Assembly: GCA_964353355.1 (NCBI GenBank)
Contig: CAYGVT010000131.1
Span: forward strand, 62,001-126,000
Source: CAYGVT01 sp964353355
Lineage (GTDB): Archaea > Thermoplasmatota > DTKX01 > GCA-020343715
Reading direction: 5' to 3'
Length of the DNA: 64,000 nt
Positions 6,920-15,558 of the stretch are shown here, in pieces. Position numbers and translations under genes: made by a program. Position 1 is the stretch's first letter. Each line of letters begins with the position of its first letter. The notes under the pieces are model-generated. The model saw only the letters and a program-made list of their open reading frames with translations, was not told where the DNA came from and made no database searches.

Positions 6920-8965
6920 ATGTTCAAGGCCGAACCGATGAGGAGGGTCCTGATGGCGGTGCCCAGGACCCGCACCGGCGCGGTCGTGGGCGCTCTGCAC
7001 GACTTGCGGGCGCTCCACATCCGTGAGCAGCGCGAGGGGTGCGACGGCCTGGGGCTGTGCCCGCCCCTGGAGGGCGCGTCCGATGCGTCCGAGGCCCTCA
7101 TCCGCATCCGCGCCATGATGTCGGCGCTCGACCTCGCTGGCCACAGGCCCGCGGGGCGCAGGCCCGCCAGGGAGGCGATGGAGGAGCTGGAGCGACGGTT
7201 CCCCGAGGTGGAGCGCGAGGTCAACGCGCTCATCGAGGAGCGCGGTAGCAAGGAGGCGGAACGGCGGACCCTCCAACAGCGCCTCGAGGCGCTCGAGCCC
7301 TACATCGCCCTCGGCCTGCCCATTGAGCTCTACCAGCCGTACGAGAGCCTGAGGGTCCTCGTCGGCCACGTCCCGAAGGACCCCACGGCATCGCTGGACG
7401 GCGCGCACATCGCATACGAGCTCTTCCGCGGGAAGGGGCGCGCCCACGCCAGGCTGGTGGCCGTGTTCGTCGACGCGGACCAGGCGGACGAGGCCCAGGC
7501 GATGCTCGTCAGGGAGGGCCTGTCCCCCATCGCCCTGCAGGAGGGCACGGGCGACCCCTCGCAGGTGTGCGAAGGCATCCGTGCAAGGCAGGAGCAGCTC
7601 AAGGCCGAACTCGAGGGCGTCAAGGAGCGCCTCTCGCAACTGAGGGCCTCCGCCGCCGACACTCTGGTCGTGGCCGAGGAGCACCTCTCCATAGAGGTCG
7701 AGAAGCTCGAGAGCCCGCTGCGCTTCGGGGGGACCCGGAACACGACCATCATCGAGGGATGGGTCCCCGCCACGAGGGTGGCCGACCTCGAGCGCGCGCT
7801 CGACGCGGCCGCGGGGACGGCCTACCACCTCGAGGAGCTCGAGGACTTGCCCGTCAGGGTCCACGGCCGCGGGGGCGTTGCCGTCGCCAACAACGGGGGC
7901 GAGCCGCCAGCCGCCGGGGCTCGCGGCACCGACGACCCGGCCGCGGCGGCGGCTGACGGGGCGGGGGAGGACGGGGCGGTCGAGCCGCCGGTGCTGTTGC
8001 ACAACCCCGCACGCGTCGCCCCCTACGAGATGCTGGTGACCGAGGTCTCGACCCCCTCCTACTGGGAGGTCGACCCCTCCAGGTTCATGCTGTTCACCTT
8101 CCCGCTCTTCTTCGGCATGATGATGGGCGACATCGCCTACGGCGCCATCACGGCCATAGGCGGGTTCCTGGTCTTCAGGCGCTCCCGCAACGCGGCCATC
8201 CGCAAGGTCGCGGAGATGCTCTCCGTCTCCGGGGCCGTCGCCATCGTGTTCGGCGTGGTCTACGGGGAGGCGTTCGGCTTCGCGCTCTACGGCCATCCGA
8301 AGGGGCTGCTGTGGGCGCACGACCTGTTCATTTCATCGATCGGGCTGTACCTCCCCATCGACAGGTTCGAGGAGTCCATGCTGCTCATCAAGGCCTGCCT
8401 CTACCTGGGCATCGCGCACCTGATGCTGGGCTTTGCCATCGGGTTCCACAACGAGCGCGTCAGGCACGGCGCGATGCGCGCGTTCCTCGCGAAGGGCTCG
8501 TGGATGCTCATACTCATAGGCGGCACCCTGGTCGTTGGCAACTACCTATCCGACGCGTCGCTCTCGGGCAGTCCCGCTTACATGCTGGGGCTGGGGATGC
8601 TCCTTGGGGGCATCGTCGCGCTCGTGGCCGGCGAGGGCCCCGTGGGCCTCCTTCACGTCCCGAGCATCCTGTCCAACGTGCTGTCCTACATCCGCATCTT
8701 CGCCCTCGGCCTCTCGGGCGTGGGCATCGCCATCACCTTCAACAGCATCGCGGCCCCGTCGTGGAACTCCGGTACCGCGATGGGCTATGTCATGGCCCTG
8801 CTCATCGGCGTCCTGGGCCACCTGCTCAACATCTTCCTGGGGATCCTCGGGCCGACCATGCACAGCCTGAGGCTCCATTACGTCGAGTGGATGACGAAGT
8901 TCTACATCGGCGGAGGGGTCCCTTACAGGCCCTTCGGCCGTGCAAGGAGATACTCGGAGGCGTGA
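6920..8965 (+). CDS. atpI: A-type ATP synthase subunit a/I
   Basis: 681 residues. A cytoplasmic helical half (about 1-350) contains long coiled-coil segments; the membrane half has about seven helices. The segment LSYIRIFALGLSG near residue 590 carries the arginine essential for ion translocation next to the c-ring. The two halves are joined by an unusually long Gly/Ala/Asp-rich linker at roughly 318-360. The ATG at 6920 was chosen because GGAGGGAGG stands 6-7 nt upstream and MFKAEPMRRV is family-like; an ATG at 6899 overlapping atpH lacks a site. Confidence 0.92.
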   Translation: MFKAEPMRRVLMAVPRTRTGAVVGALHDLRALHIREQREGCDGLGLCPPLEGASDASEALIRIRAMMSALDLAGHRPAGRRPAREAMEELERRFPEVEREVNALIEERGSKEAERRTLQQRLEALEPYIALGLPIELYQPYESLRVLVGHVPKDPTASLDGAHIAYELFRGKGRAHARLVAVFVDADQADEAQAMLVREGLSPIALQEGTGDPSQVCEGIRARQEQLKAELEGVKERLSQLRASAADTLVVAEEHLSIEVEKLESPLRFGGTRNTTIIEGWVPATRVADLERALDAAAGTAYHLEELEDLPVRVHGRGGVAVANNGGEPPAAGARGTDDPAAAAADGAGEDGAVEPPVLLHNPARVAPYEMLVTEVSTPSYWEVDPSRFMLFTFPLFFGMMMGDIAYGAITAIGGFLVFRRSRNAAIRKVAEMLSVSGAVAIVFGVVYGEAFGFALYGHPKGLLWAHDLFISSIGLYLPIDRFEESMLLIKACLYLGIAHLMLGFAIGFHNERVRHGAMRAFLAKGSWMLILIGGTLVVGNYLSDASLSGSPAYMLGLGMLLGGIVALVAGEGPVGLLHVPSILSNVLSYIRIFALGLSGVGIAITFNSIAAPSWNSGTAMGYVMALLIGVLGHLLNIFLGILGPTMHSLRLHYVEWMTKFYIGGGVPYRPFGRARRYSEA

Positions 8966-8970
8966 GAGAG

Positions 8971-9195
8971 ATGGACCTGGCAATGGGACTGATAGGGATC
9001 GCGGCGGGGCTCGCCATGGGCCTCGCTGGAATCGGCGGAGCATACGGCGAGGCGGCCATTGGCGCGGCCGCGATGGGCGCGACGGCCGAGAACCCGGGAC
9101 TGTTCGTCCGCGGCCTCATCTTGACCGTGCTGCCCGAGCTCATCGCAGTCCTGGGCTTCGTGATCGCGTTCCTGCTCATCGGCAAGATCGCGTGA
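8971..9195 (+). CDS. atpK: A-type ATP synthase subunit K (c-ring proteolipid)
   Basis: 74 residues, two membrane helices joined by a short polar loop (ATAENPGLF). The ion-binding glutamate is visible in helix 2 (LTVLPELIAVLGF). The residue after the glutamate is Leu, not the Thr/Ser typical of sodium-binding rings, which weakly favours protons. The first helix is very rich in Gly/Ala, as in other c subunits. The start ATG lies 5 nt after the atpI stop, with GAGAG just upstream. Confidence 0.92.
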   Translation: MDLAMGLIGIAAGLAMGLAGIGGAYGEAAIGAAAMGATAENPGLFVRGLILTVLPELIAVLGFVIAFLLIGKIA

Positions 9196-9222
9196 ACGGG
9201 GCGCACCTGGGACGTGTCGGCG

Positions 9223-9783
9223 ATGGGGCTCGACAAGGTCGTGGAGGAGGTCCTCTCCTCCGGCAGGGAGCGGCGCGACGAGATCCTGGCGGAGGCGACG
9301 GGGGAGGCCGACGGCATCCTGGCCGCGGCGATGGCCGAGCTCGAGGGCTACACCCAGCAGAAGGAGGAGGAGACCCGCCTCCGCATAGCGCGCATGAGGG
9401 AGCAGGAGCTGCAGTCGAGCGAGCTCGAGGTCCGCAGGCTCGAGCTCGGCATGCGCCGCGAGCTGCTCGAGCGGGTCGAGGCCCTCGCGCGCGAGAGGCT
9501 CGCCGGGCTGCCCCGCGCACGCAACGAGCCGCTGCTCCGGGACCTCCTGGCCACGGCCAGTATGCCCGACGGGCACGTGCTCTCCAACGAGCGGGACGAG
9601 CCCATCGTGAGGGCGCTCAGCACTCTGCGGTACGCGGGCCACGTCAAGTGCCTTGGCGGGGTCGTCATCGAGAGCAGGGACGCTACGGTCAAGGAGGACC
9701 GGACCTACGACTCCATCCTCCACGAGGTGACCGAGGGCTCGCTGCCCGCCATCGCGGGCATACTCTTCAAAGAGGGAGGCTGA
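9223..9783 (+). CDS. atpE: A-type ATP synthase subunit E (peripheral stalk)
   Basis: About 186 residues. The N-terminal half is a long charged helix (KVVEEVLSSGRERRDEIL and onward) that pairs with subunit H; the C-terminal half is an alpha/beta head that holds the catalytic hexamer. The family usually begins M-x-L-D/E-K-V-V-E-E, which favours the ATG at 9223; a GTG at 9214 would add three residues. It sits between atpK and atpC as in other euryarchaea. Confidence 0.87.
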   Translation: MGLDKVVEEVLSSGRERRDEILAEATGEADGILAAAMAELEGYTQQKEEETRLRIARMREQELQSSELEVRRLELGMRRELLERVEALARERLAGLPRARNEPLLRDLLATASMPDGHVLSNERDEPIVRALSTLRYAGHVKCLGGVVIESRDATVKEDRTYDSILHEVTEGSLPAIAGILFKEGG

Positions 9784-9826
9784 GTCGACGAACAGCCAGG
9801 GCGGCCGGCAGGGGCCACGCGCGGGG

Positions 9827-10840
9827 ATGCGCCACTACGCCTACCTCAACGCGAGGGTGCAGGCGATGAGGGGGCGCCTCCTGCCCCAGGAGACGTACGT
9901 CAAGCTCCTCCAGATGGAGATACCCCAGATAGCGCGGTTCCTCGGCGAGACGGAGTACAAGTCCGAGATCGAGCAGCTGGGCAAGCGCTACCGCGGCGTC
10001 GACTTGGTGGAGTACGCGCTCAACCAGAACCTGGCAACGACCCTCCACGGCCTCATCGGCAAGGCCCAGTACGAGCTCAAGGACCTGCTCGAGCTCTACT
10101 TGCGCAGGTACGACCAAGAGAACATCACCACCATCCTCAGGGGCAAGCTCTCCGGCGTCCCCCCGGAGGAGGTCCGCGAGGCCATCATCCCCGCGGGCTC
10201 GCTCCGGCTCGAGCAGCTGCACGCCCTCATAGACGCGTCGTATGACGACACGCTGGAGCTCCTCCGCAGGATGGGCCGGGGGTACATCGTGGACCTCCTG
10301 ACCGACCGGCCGCTGCCGGAGGTCGAGGACATGATGCGCCGCCACTACTTCGAGGAGCTGCTCAAGGCGACCGAGGGCGGCGGCAAGAGCAACGAGATGC
10401 TAAGGCGGTTCGTGCGGACGGAGATCGACTTCCGCAACCTCAACAACCTCCTCCGCCTCAAGCGCGACGCGGAATCCCCCGAGCACATCATGGAGTACAT
10501 GATAGACGACGGGCTTACGCTCAGCGAGAGGCATCTGAGGTCCCTCGCGGCCATGGAGCTGCCTGCCATCGTCCGGGAGCTTGGCACGCTCCAGTACTTC
10601 CGTCACACGATGGACTCGCTCGAGAACGCCTCCGACAGCCTCGTGGCGTTCGAGGCCGCGCTCACGCGGGAGGAGCTGCGGCACACCTCCAAGGAGGCGA
10701 GGGTCAACCCCCTCAGCATCCTCGTCGCGCTCAGCTACATCCTTGCAAAGCAGGTCGAGGTCGATAACGTCCGCAGCATCGTCCGGGGCAAGGAGGGCGG
10801 GCTGCCGGTGGAGATCATCAGGAGGATGCTTGTCGCATGA
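9827..10840 (+). CDS. atpC: A-type ATP synthase subunit C (d-like rotor socket)
   Basis: 337 residues, almost entirely helical, with the family start YAYLNARVQAMRGRLL and internal repeats of the form FLGETEYKSEIEQLG. It forms the funnel that links the central stalk to the c-ring. The ATG follows GGGG and lies 43 nt after the atpE stop. The next gene begins about 37 nt downstream. Confidence 0.9.
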   Translation: MRHYAYLNARVQAMRGRLLPQETYVKLLQMEIPQIARFLGETEYKSEIEQLGKRYRGVDLVEYALNQNLATTLHGLIGKAQYELKDLLELYLRRYDQENITTILRGKLSGVPPEEVREAIIPAGSLRLEQLHALIDASYDDTLELLRRMGRGYIVDLLTDRPLPEVEDMMRRHYFEELLKATEGGGKSNEMLRRFVRTEIDFRNLNNLLRLKRDAESPEHIMEYMIDDGLTLSERHLRSLAAMELPAIVRELGTLQYFRHTMDSLENASDSLVAFEAALTREELRHTSKEARVNPLSILVALSYILAKQVEVDNVRSIVRGKEGGLPVEIIRRMLVA

Positions 10841-10877
10841 CGCGCGCGCCCGTGATCCTGGCAGCGGGGGTGGCGCC

Positions 10878-11210
10878 TTGGAGCTAGGCGTGGTCGGCGA
10901 TCCCGAGTTCTGCCTCGGCTTCCGCCTTGTGGGCATCGACCACGTGTTCGAGGTCGACGAGGGCGAGGATCCCGACCCGCAGGTCCAAGCCGCGATGGCC
11001 GTGGAGGAGCTGGGCATCCTGGTCCTGCCGAGCGCGCTGCTGCCGCGGCTGCGGCCCCAGACGCGCTCCGCCCTCACGACCTCCGTCAGGCCGGTGGCCA
11101 TCCCCATTGGCCTAGCGGAGGAGTCGGACCTCAGGGAGAAGATCAAGCAGGCCGTCGGCGTGGACCTGTGGGCCAAGGAGGCCCAACCGCGTCGCGGCGC
11201 CAAGAAGTGA
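10878..11210 (+). CDS. atpF: A-type ATP synthase subunit F
   Basis: 110 residues with the Rossmann-like fold start LGVVGDPEFCLGFRLVGI typical of subunit F, which binds the central stalk and transmits regulation. A Val/Leu-rich strand, LGILVLPSALL, matches the family's second beta strand. The start is probably TTG at 10878, with GGGGGTGG a few nt upstream; GTG at 10890 is possible. The frame extends upstream over atpC in another phase, and that part is spurious. The C-terminal 30 residues are basic. Confidence 0.87.
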   Translation: MELGVVGDPEFCLGFRLVGIDHVFEVDEGEDPDPQVQAAMAVEELGILVLPSALLPRLRPQTRSALTTSVRPVAIPIGLAEESDLREKIKQAVGVDLWAKEAQPRRGAKK

Positions 11211-11231
11211 CACTCACAAGGGGACATATAC

Positions 11232-12980
11232 ATGAGCACGCACCGCACGGGCGAGATCTACAGGGTCTCGGGGCCCGTCGTCACCGCCACGGGCATAACG
11301 CCCCGCATGTACGACGTAGCCATGGTCGGCGAGGAGGGCCTGATGGGCGAGGTCATCGGCATCCACCACGACAGAAGCGTCATCCAGGTCTACGAGGACA
11401 CCTCCGGGCTGCGGCCCGGCGAGAAGGTCCTGGACACGGGCGCGCCGCTGGTGGCCGAGCTTGGCCCGGGCCTGCTCGGCAGCATCTACGACGGCGTGCA
11501 GCGGCCGCTGCCGGTCCTCGCGATCGCCACCGGTGATTTCATCAGCCGCGGCCTCAAGGCCCCCGCGCTCGACCGCAAGCGCACGTGGGCGTTCGAACCC
11601 TTGGTGAGGCCCGGGGCCAAGCTCGAGGGCGGCCACGTCCTCGGCACGGTCCAGGAGACCGAGACCATCAAGCACAAGGTGCTGCTGCCGCCCAAGGCCG
11701 CGGGCGAGCTCAAGGAGCTGCGCGCGGGGAGCTTCCAGGTCGAGGACGTCATCGGTCACCTGGCGGACGGCAGCGAGCTGCGTCTCATGCACCGGTGGCC
11801 CGTGCGCGAGCCCCGCCCCTTCAAGGAGAAGCTCATGCCCGACATCCCGCTGCTCACGGGCCAGCGCATCCTCGACGGCATGTTCCCCCTCGCCAAGGGG
11901 GGCACCGCGGCCATCCCGGGGCCCTTCGGCTCCGGCAAGACCGTCATGCAGCACCAGCTCGCCAAGTGGTCCGACTCGCAGGTCGTCACCTACATCGGGT
12001 GCGGCGAGCGCGGCAACGAGATGACCGAGGTGCTGCGCGAGTTCCCCGAGCTCATCGACCCGACCACCGGCAAGCCCCTCATGGCGCGCACGGTGCTCAT
12101 CGCGAACACCTCCAATATGCCCGTCGCCGCCCGCGAGGCTTCTGTCTACACGGGCATCACCATCGCCGAGTACTACCGCGACATGGGCTACTCGGTCTCG
12201 CTCATGGCCGACTCCACGTCAAGGTGGGCCGAGGCCATGCGCGAGATATCCTCCAGGCTCGAGGAGATGCCAGGCGAGGAGGGCTACCCGGCCTACCTAG
12301 CCGCCAAGCTCGCGGACTTCTACGAGCGCGCCGGGCGCGTGAGGACGCTCGGCGGCGGCGAGGGCTCGGTCACCGTCGTCGGGGCCGTCTCCCCGCCCGG
12401 TGGCGATTTCTCGGAGCCCGTGACCCAGAACACGCTGCGCATCGTGAAGGTCTTCTGGGCGCTCGACGCCAAGCTCGCCAACCGCAGGCACTTCCCGGCC
12501 ATCAACTGGCTGACGTCCTACTCCCTGTACGGCGGCACGCTGGACCCGTGGTTCGCGGAGCACGTGGCCCCCGACTTCACCGCGCTGCGGGGGTGGCTCA
12601 TGAACCTGCTCCAGAGGGAGGACGAGCTCCAGGAGATCGTCCAGCTCGTGGGCTCCGACACGCTCCCCGACGACCAGCAGCTCGTGCTCGAGGTCGCGCG
12701 GCTCGTCCGTGAGTACTTCCTGCAGCAGAACGCCTACCATGACGTCGACACATTCTGCGCGCTCGACAAGCAGTTCAAGATGATGCAGGCCATCAGGCGG
12801 TTCCACGACCTTAGCGCGAAGGCCATCAAGGAGGGCGCGACCATCCGTGACATCGCCGCGCTCAGGTCCAAGGACGAGCTCACCAAGACCAAGTTCGAGG
12901 AGCGGTTCGACTCTGAGCTCGCCAAGGTGTACGCGATGATGGAGGACGAGTTCAAGCGCCTCGAGGGGGGCTCCAAATGA
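11232..12980 (+). CDS. atpA: A-type ATP synthase catalytic subunit A
   Basis: 582 residues, full family length. Order: beta-barrel N-terminus, the A-specific non-homologous insert at about 110-200, then the nucleotide domain with Walker A GPFGSGKT near residue 236 and the SLMADSTSRWAEAMREIS segment near 325, and a helical C-terminus. It hydrolyses or makes ATP at the A/B interface. The stop codon overlaps the atpB ATG by 4 nt (ATGA), indicating translational coupling and matched A:B amounts. Confidence 0.96.
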   Translation: MSTHRTGEIYRVSGPVVTATGITPRMYDVAMVGEEGLMGEVIGIHHDRSVIQVYEDTSGLRPGEKVLDTGAPLVAELGPGLLGSIYDGVQRPLPVLAIATGDFISRGLKAPALDRKRTWAFEPLVRPGAKLEGGHVLGTVQETETIKHKVLLPPKAAGELKELRAGSFQVEDVIGHLADGSELRLMHRWPVREPRPFKEKLMPDIPLLTGQRILDGMFPLAKGGTAAIPGPFGSGKTVMQHQLAKWSDSQVVTYIGCGERGNEMTEVLREFPELIDPTTGKPLMARTVLIANTSNMPVAAREASVYTGITIAEYYRDMGYSVSLMADSTSRWAEAMREISSRLEEMPGEEGYPAYLAAKLADFYERAGRVRTLGGGEGSVTVVGAVSPPGGDFSEPVTQNTLRIVKVFWALDAKLANRRHFPAINWLTSYSLYGGTLDPWFAEHVAPDFTALRGWLMNLLQREDELQEIVQLVGSDTLPDDQQLVLEVARLVREYFLQQNAYHDVDTFCALDKQFKMMQAIRRFHDLSAKAIKEGATIRDIAALRSKDELTKTKFEERFDSELAKVYAMMEDEFKRLEGGSK

Positions 12981-14506
12981 GCAAGGAGTACTACACCATC
13001 ACGGACATCGCAGGCCCCCTGGTCTTCGTCGAGAAGACCGAGCCCGTGGGCTACGGCGAGCTCGTGCACATCCATCTGCCCGACGGCTCGACGAAGCGCG
13101 CGCAGGTTCTGGACACGTCCAGGGACGTCGTGGTGGTGCAGGTGTTCGAGGGCACCGCCGCCATCGACCGATCATCGGGCGTCAAGTTCCTGGGCGAGAC
13201 GATCAAGCTGCCCGTGGCCATGGAGATGCTGGGACGCATCTTCTCAGGCTCGGGCGACCCCATCGACGGTGGCCCGCCCGTCGTGCCGGAGAAGCGGCTG
13301 GAGATCATCGGCTCGGCCATCAACCCCTACTCCCGCGAGTCGCCTAGGGAGTTCATCCAGACCGGGCTCAGCACCATCGACGGCATGAACACGCTCGTGC
13401 GCGGCCAGAAGCTCCCCATCTTCTCCGCGTCGGGCCTGCCGCACAACGACGTCGCGCTGCAGATCGCCCGTCAGGCCAAGGTGCTGGGGGAGGGCGAGCG
13501 GTTCGCCGTCGTGTTCGCGGGCATGGGCATCACGTCCGAGGAGGCGCAGGCGTTCATGCGCGACTTCGAGCGCACGGGCGCGCTCAAGCGCGCGGTCGTC
13601 TTCCTCAACCTGGCGGACGACCCGGCCATCGAGAGGCTGCTCACGCCCAAGCTCGCCCTGACCGCGGCAGAGTACCTGGCCTTCGACCACGACATGCACG
13701 TGCTCGTCATCCTCACCGACTTCACGAACTACTGCGAGGCCCTCCGTCAGATAGGCGCGGCGCGGGAGGAGGTGCCCGGCCGCCGCGGCTACCCGGGCTA
13801 CATGTACACCGACTTGGCCATGAACTACGAGCGCGCGGGCATCATCAAGGGCAAGAAGGGCTCCATCACGCAGTTCCCCATCCTCACGATGCCCGGCGAC
13901 GACATCACGCACCCCATCCCGGACCTCACGGGCTACATCACCGAGGGCCAGATCGTCGTGTCCCGCGACCTGCACCGCAAGGGCATCTACCCGCCCATCA
14001 ACGTGCTGCCGTCCCTGTCCCGCCTCATGAACGCGGGCATCGGCAAGAAGCACACGCGCGAGGACCACAAGGCCGTCTCGGACCAGCTCTACGCGGCCTA
14101 CGCGGAGGGGCGCGACCTGCGCGGCCTGGTGGCCATCGTCGGCCGCGAGGCCCTCAGCGAGCGCGACCACAAGTTCCTGGACTTCGCGGACGCGTTCGAG
14201 GAGAGGTTCGTCAGGCAGGGCCGCGACGAGGACCGTGGCATCCAGGGCACGCTCGACCTGGGCTGGGAGCTCCTGGCGACGCTGCCCGTGGGCGCCCTCA
14301 CCCGCATCGACCGCAAGACCATCGAGAAGTACCACCCGCAGTTCCGCGGCGGCGCGAGGCCCCCCGCGCCCGATGCGGAGGCCAAGCCGGACGCCAAGGC
14401 GCCGCCAGCCGTCAAGGCGTCGGCCGTCAAGGTGTCGGCCGCCAAGGCCGCCGCGGCCAAGGCGCCCATCGCCAGGCCCCCGACGGGCAAGCCCAAGGGA
14501 GGGTGA
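12977..14506 (+). CDS. atpB: A-type ATP synthase regulatory subunit B
   Basis: 509 residues. The family core (about 1-460) includes the degenerate phosphate loop SASGLPHND in place of Walker A, and RRGYPGYMYTDLA. This subunit binds nucleotide without catalysis. The last 45-50 residues are a low-complexity Ala/Lys/Pro tail with repeats of the KASAVKVSAAKA kind, not typical of the family. The gene overlaps atpA by 4 nt at its start and the atpD start codon by 4 nt at its end. Confidence 0.95.
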   Translation: MSKEYYTITDIAGPLVFVEKTEPVGYGELVHIHLPDGSTKRAQVLDTSRDVVVVQVFEGTAAIDRSSGVKFLGETIKLPVAMEMLGRIFSGSGDPIDGGPPVVPEKRLEIIGSAINPYSRESPREFIQTGLSTIDGMNTLVRGQKLPIFSASGLPHNDVALQIARQAKVLGEGERFAVVFAGMGITSEEAQAFMRDFERTGALKRAVVFLNLADDPAIERLLTPKLALTAAEYLAFDHDMHVLVILTDFTNYCEALRQIGAAREEVPGRRGYPGYMYTDLAMNYERAGIIKGKKGSITQFPILTMPGDDITHPIPDLTGYITEGQIVVSRDLHRKGIYPPINVLPSLSRLMNAGIGKKHTREDHKAVSDQLYAAYAEGRDLRGLVAIVGREALSERDHKFLDFADAFEERFVRQGRDEDRGIQGTLDLGWELLATLPVGALTRIDRKTIEKYHPQFRGGARPPAPDAEAKPDAKAPPAVKASAVKVSAAKAAAAKAPIARPPTGKPKGG

Positions 14507-15153
14507 GCTTGGCCATCGCCGTCAAGCCCACGCGGTCGGAGCTCATCGACATAAAGCGCAAGATATCGCTTTCCAGGCGGGGCCACAAGCTGCTCAAGAT
14601 GAAGCGCGACGGCCTCATCATGGAGTTCTTCCAGATACTTGAGAAGGTCCGCGACATCCGGGGCGTGCTGACGGCGGAGTACCGGGAGGCGCAGAGGAGG
14701 CTGATCATCGCTGAGACCTCCCAGGGCACCATCGCCATCAAGGCGGCGGCCTTCGCGCCAAAGGACAAGCCGTACGTGCACGTTCGGTCCCGCAACGTCA
14801 TGGGCGTGGTGGTGCCGCAGGTCGAGAGCAGGAGGGTCCGCAAGAAGATAGTGGAGCGCGGCTACGGCGTCATCGGCACCCGGTCCTCCATCGACGACGC
14901 GGCGGCGGCGTACGAGAGGCTGGTGGAGGACATCGTGGTCGCGGCCGAGATCGAGACCACGCTGCGCAAGCTGCTGGTCGAGATAGAGAAGACCAAGCGG
15001 CGCGTCAACGCGCTCGAGTTCAAGGTCATCCCCGACCTGCAGGAGGCGGCGGCGTTCATCACGCTGCGCCTCGAGGAGGTCGAGCGCGAGAACATCTTCC
15101 GCCTGAAGACGCTCAAGAAGAAGGGCAAGGCCACGCCCGGCGACGACCAATAA
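14503..15153 (+). CDS. atpD: A-type ATP synthase subunit D (central stalk)
   Basis: 216 residues: two long antiparallel helices (about 1-75 and 120-205) separated by a short beta region, the layout of the rotor shaft subunit. Family signatures include PTRSELIDIKRKISLSRRG at the start and KTKRRVNALEFKVIP near 160. It starts on a GTG overlapping the end of atpB. It is the last canonical gene of the operon. Confidence 0.92.
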   Translation: MSLAIAVKPTRSELIDIKRKISLSRRGHKLLKMKRDGLIMEFFQILEKVRDIRGVLTAEYREAQRRLIIAETSQGTIAIKAAAFAPKDKPYVHVRSRNVMGVVVPQVESRRVRKKIVERGYGVIGTRSSIDDAAAAYERLVEDIVVAAEIETTLRKLLVEIEKTKRRVNALEFKVIPDLQEAAAFITLRLEEVERENIFRLKTLKKKGKATPGDDQ

Positions 15154-15184
15154 CCATATCTAGGCACGGGGGCGTGCGAAGGCC

Positions 15185-15364
15185 GTGGAGCACGACGGTG
15201 ACGAGGCTGACGACTTCTTCCTCGACCGCTGGGTCGACCGCGTCGCGGTTGACCCCAAGCTGCGGGGCCGCATCCTCAAGTGGTTCTGGCTGACATCCGT
15301 GGCAATGCTGCTCCTTGGGCTCGCGTTCATCATGCTCATCATGCTCGGCCGAAGCCCGTTCTGA
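15185..15364 (+). CDS. Small single-helix membrane protein behind the A-ATPase operon
   Basis: A 59-residue frame from GTG 15185 to TGA 15364. An acidic N-terminus (EHDGDEADDFF) is followed by a basic linker (DPKLRGRILKW) and one strongly hydrophobic helix (about 34-54), ending GRSPF. It begins 31 nt after atpD. CCATATC near 15155-15161 could be a separate TATA box placing the start at the GTG itself. No family recognised. Position suggests a membrane accessory of the synthase, an inference only. Confidence 0.6.
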   Translation: MEHDGDEADDFFLDRWVDRVAVDPKLRGRILKWFWLTSVAMLLLGLAFIMLIMLGRSPF

Positions 15365-15558
15365 CGCTCGGCCCAATGAGCACCGGGTTCGAAACGATAC
15401 CACAAACTTCAAGTCCCTCACCCGACAGAGCTTGAGCAACTCCGAACCGTGCGGTCGACCAGGTTTCCAAGGGGGCATGTCGAAGGAAGGGCCTGGGGGA
15501 GGAACCCCATGCTCGTCCTCGCCTGGCGCCCGCGACAACGTCCGGGGGGTTGAGGGCG

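Noticed and set aside
15365..15558. tRNA gene suggested by GGTTCGAAA
   Set aside because: No acceptor stem, anticodon arm or matching 3' end could be built around it. No tRNA was found in any other gap.
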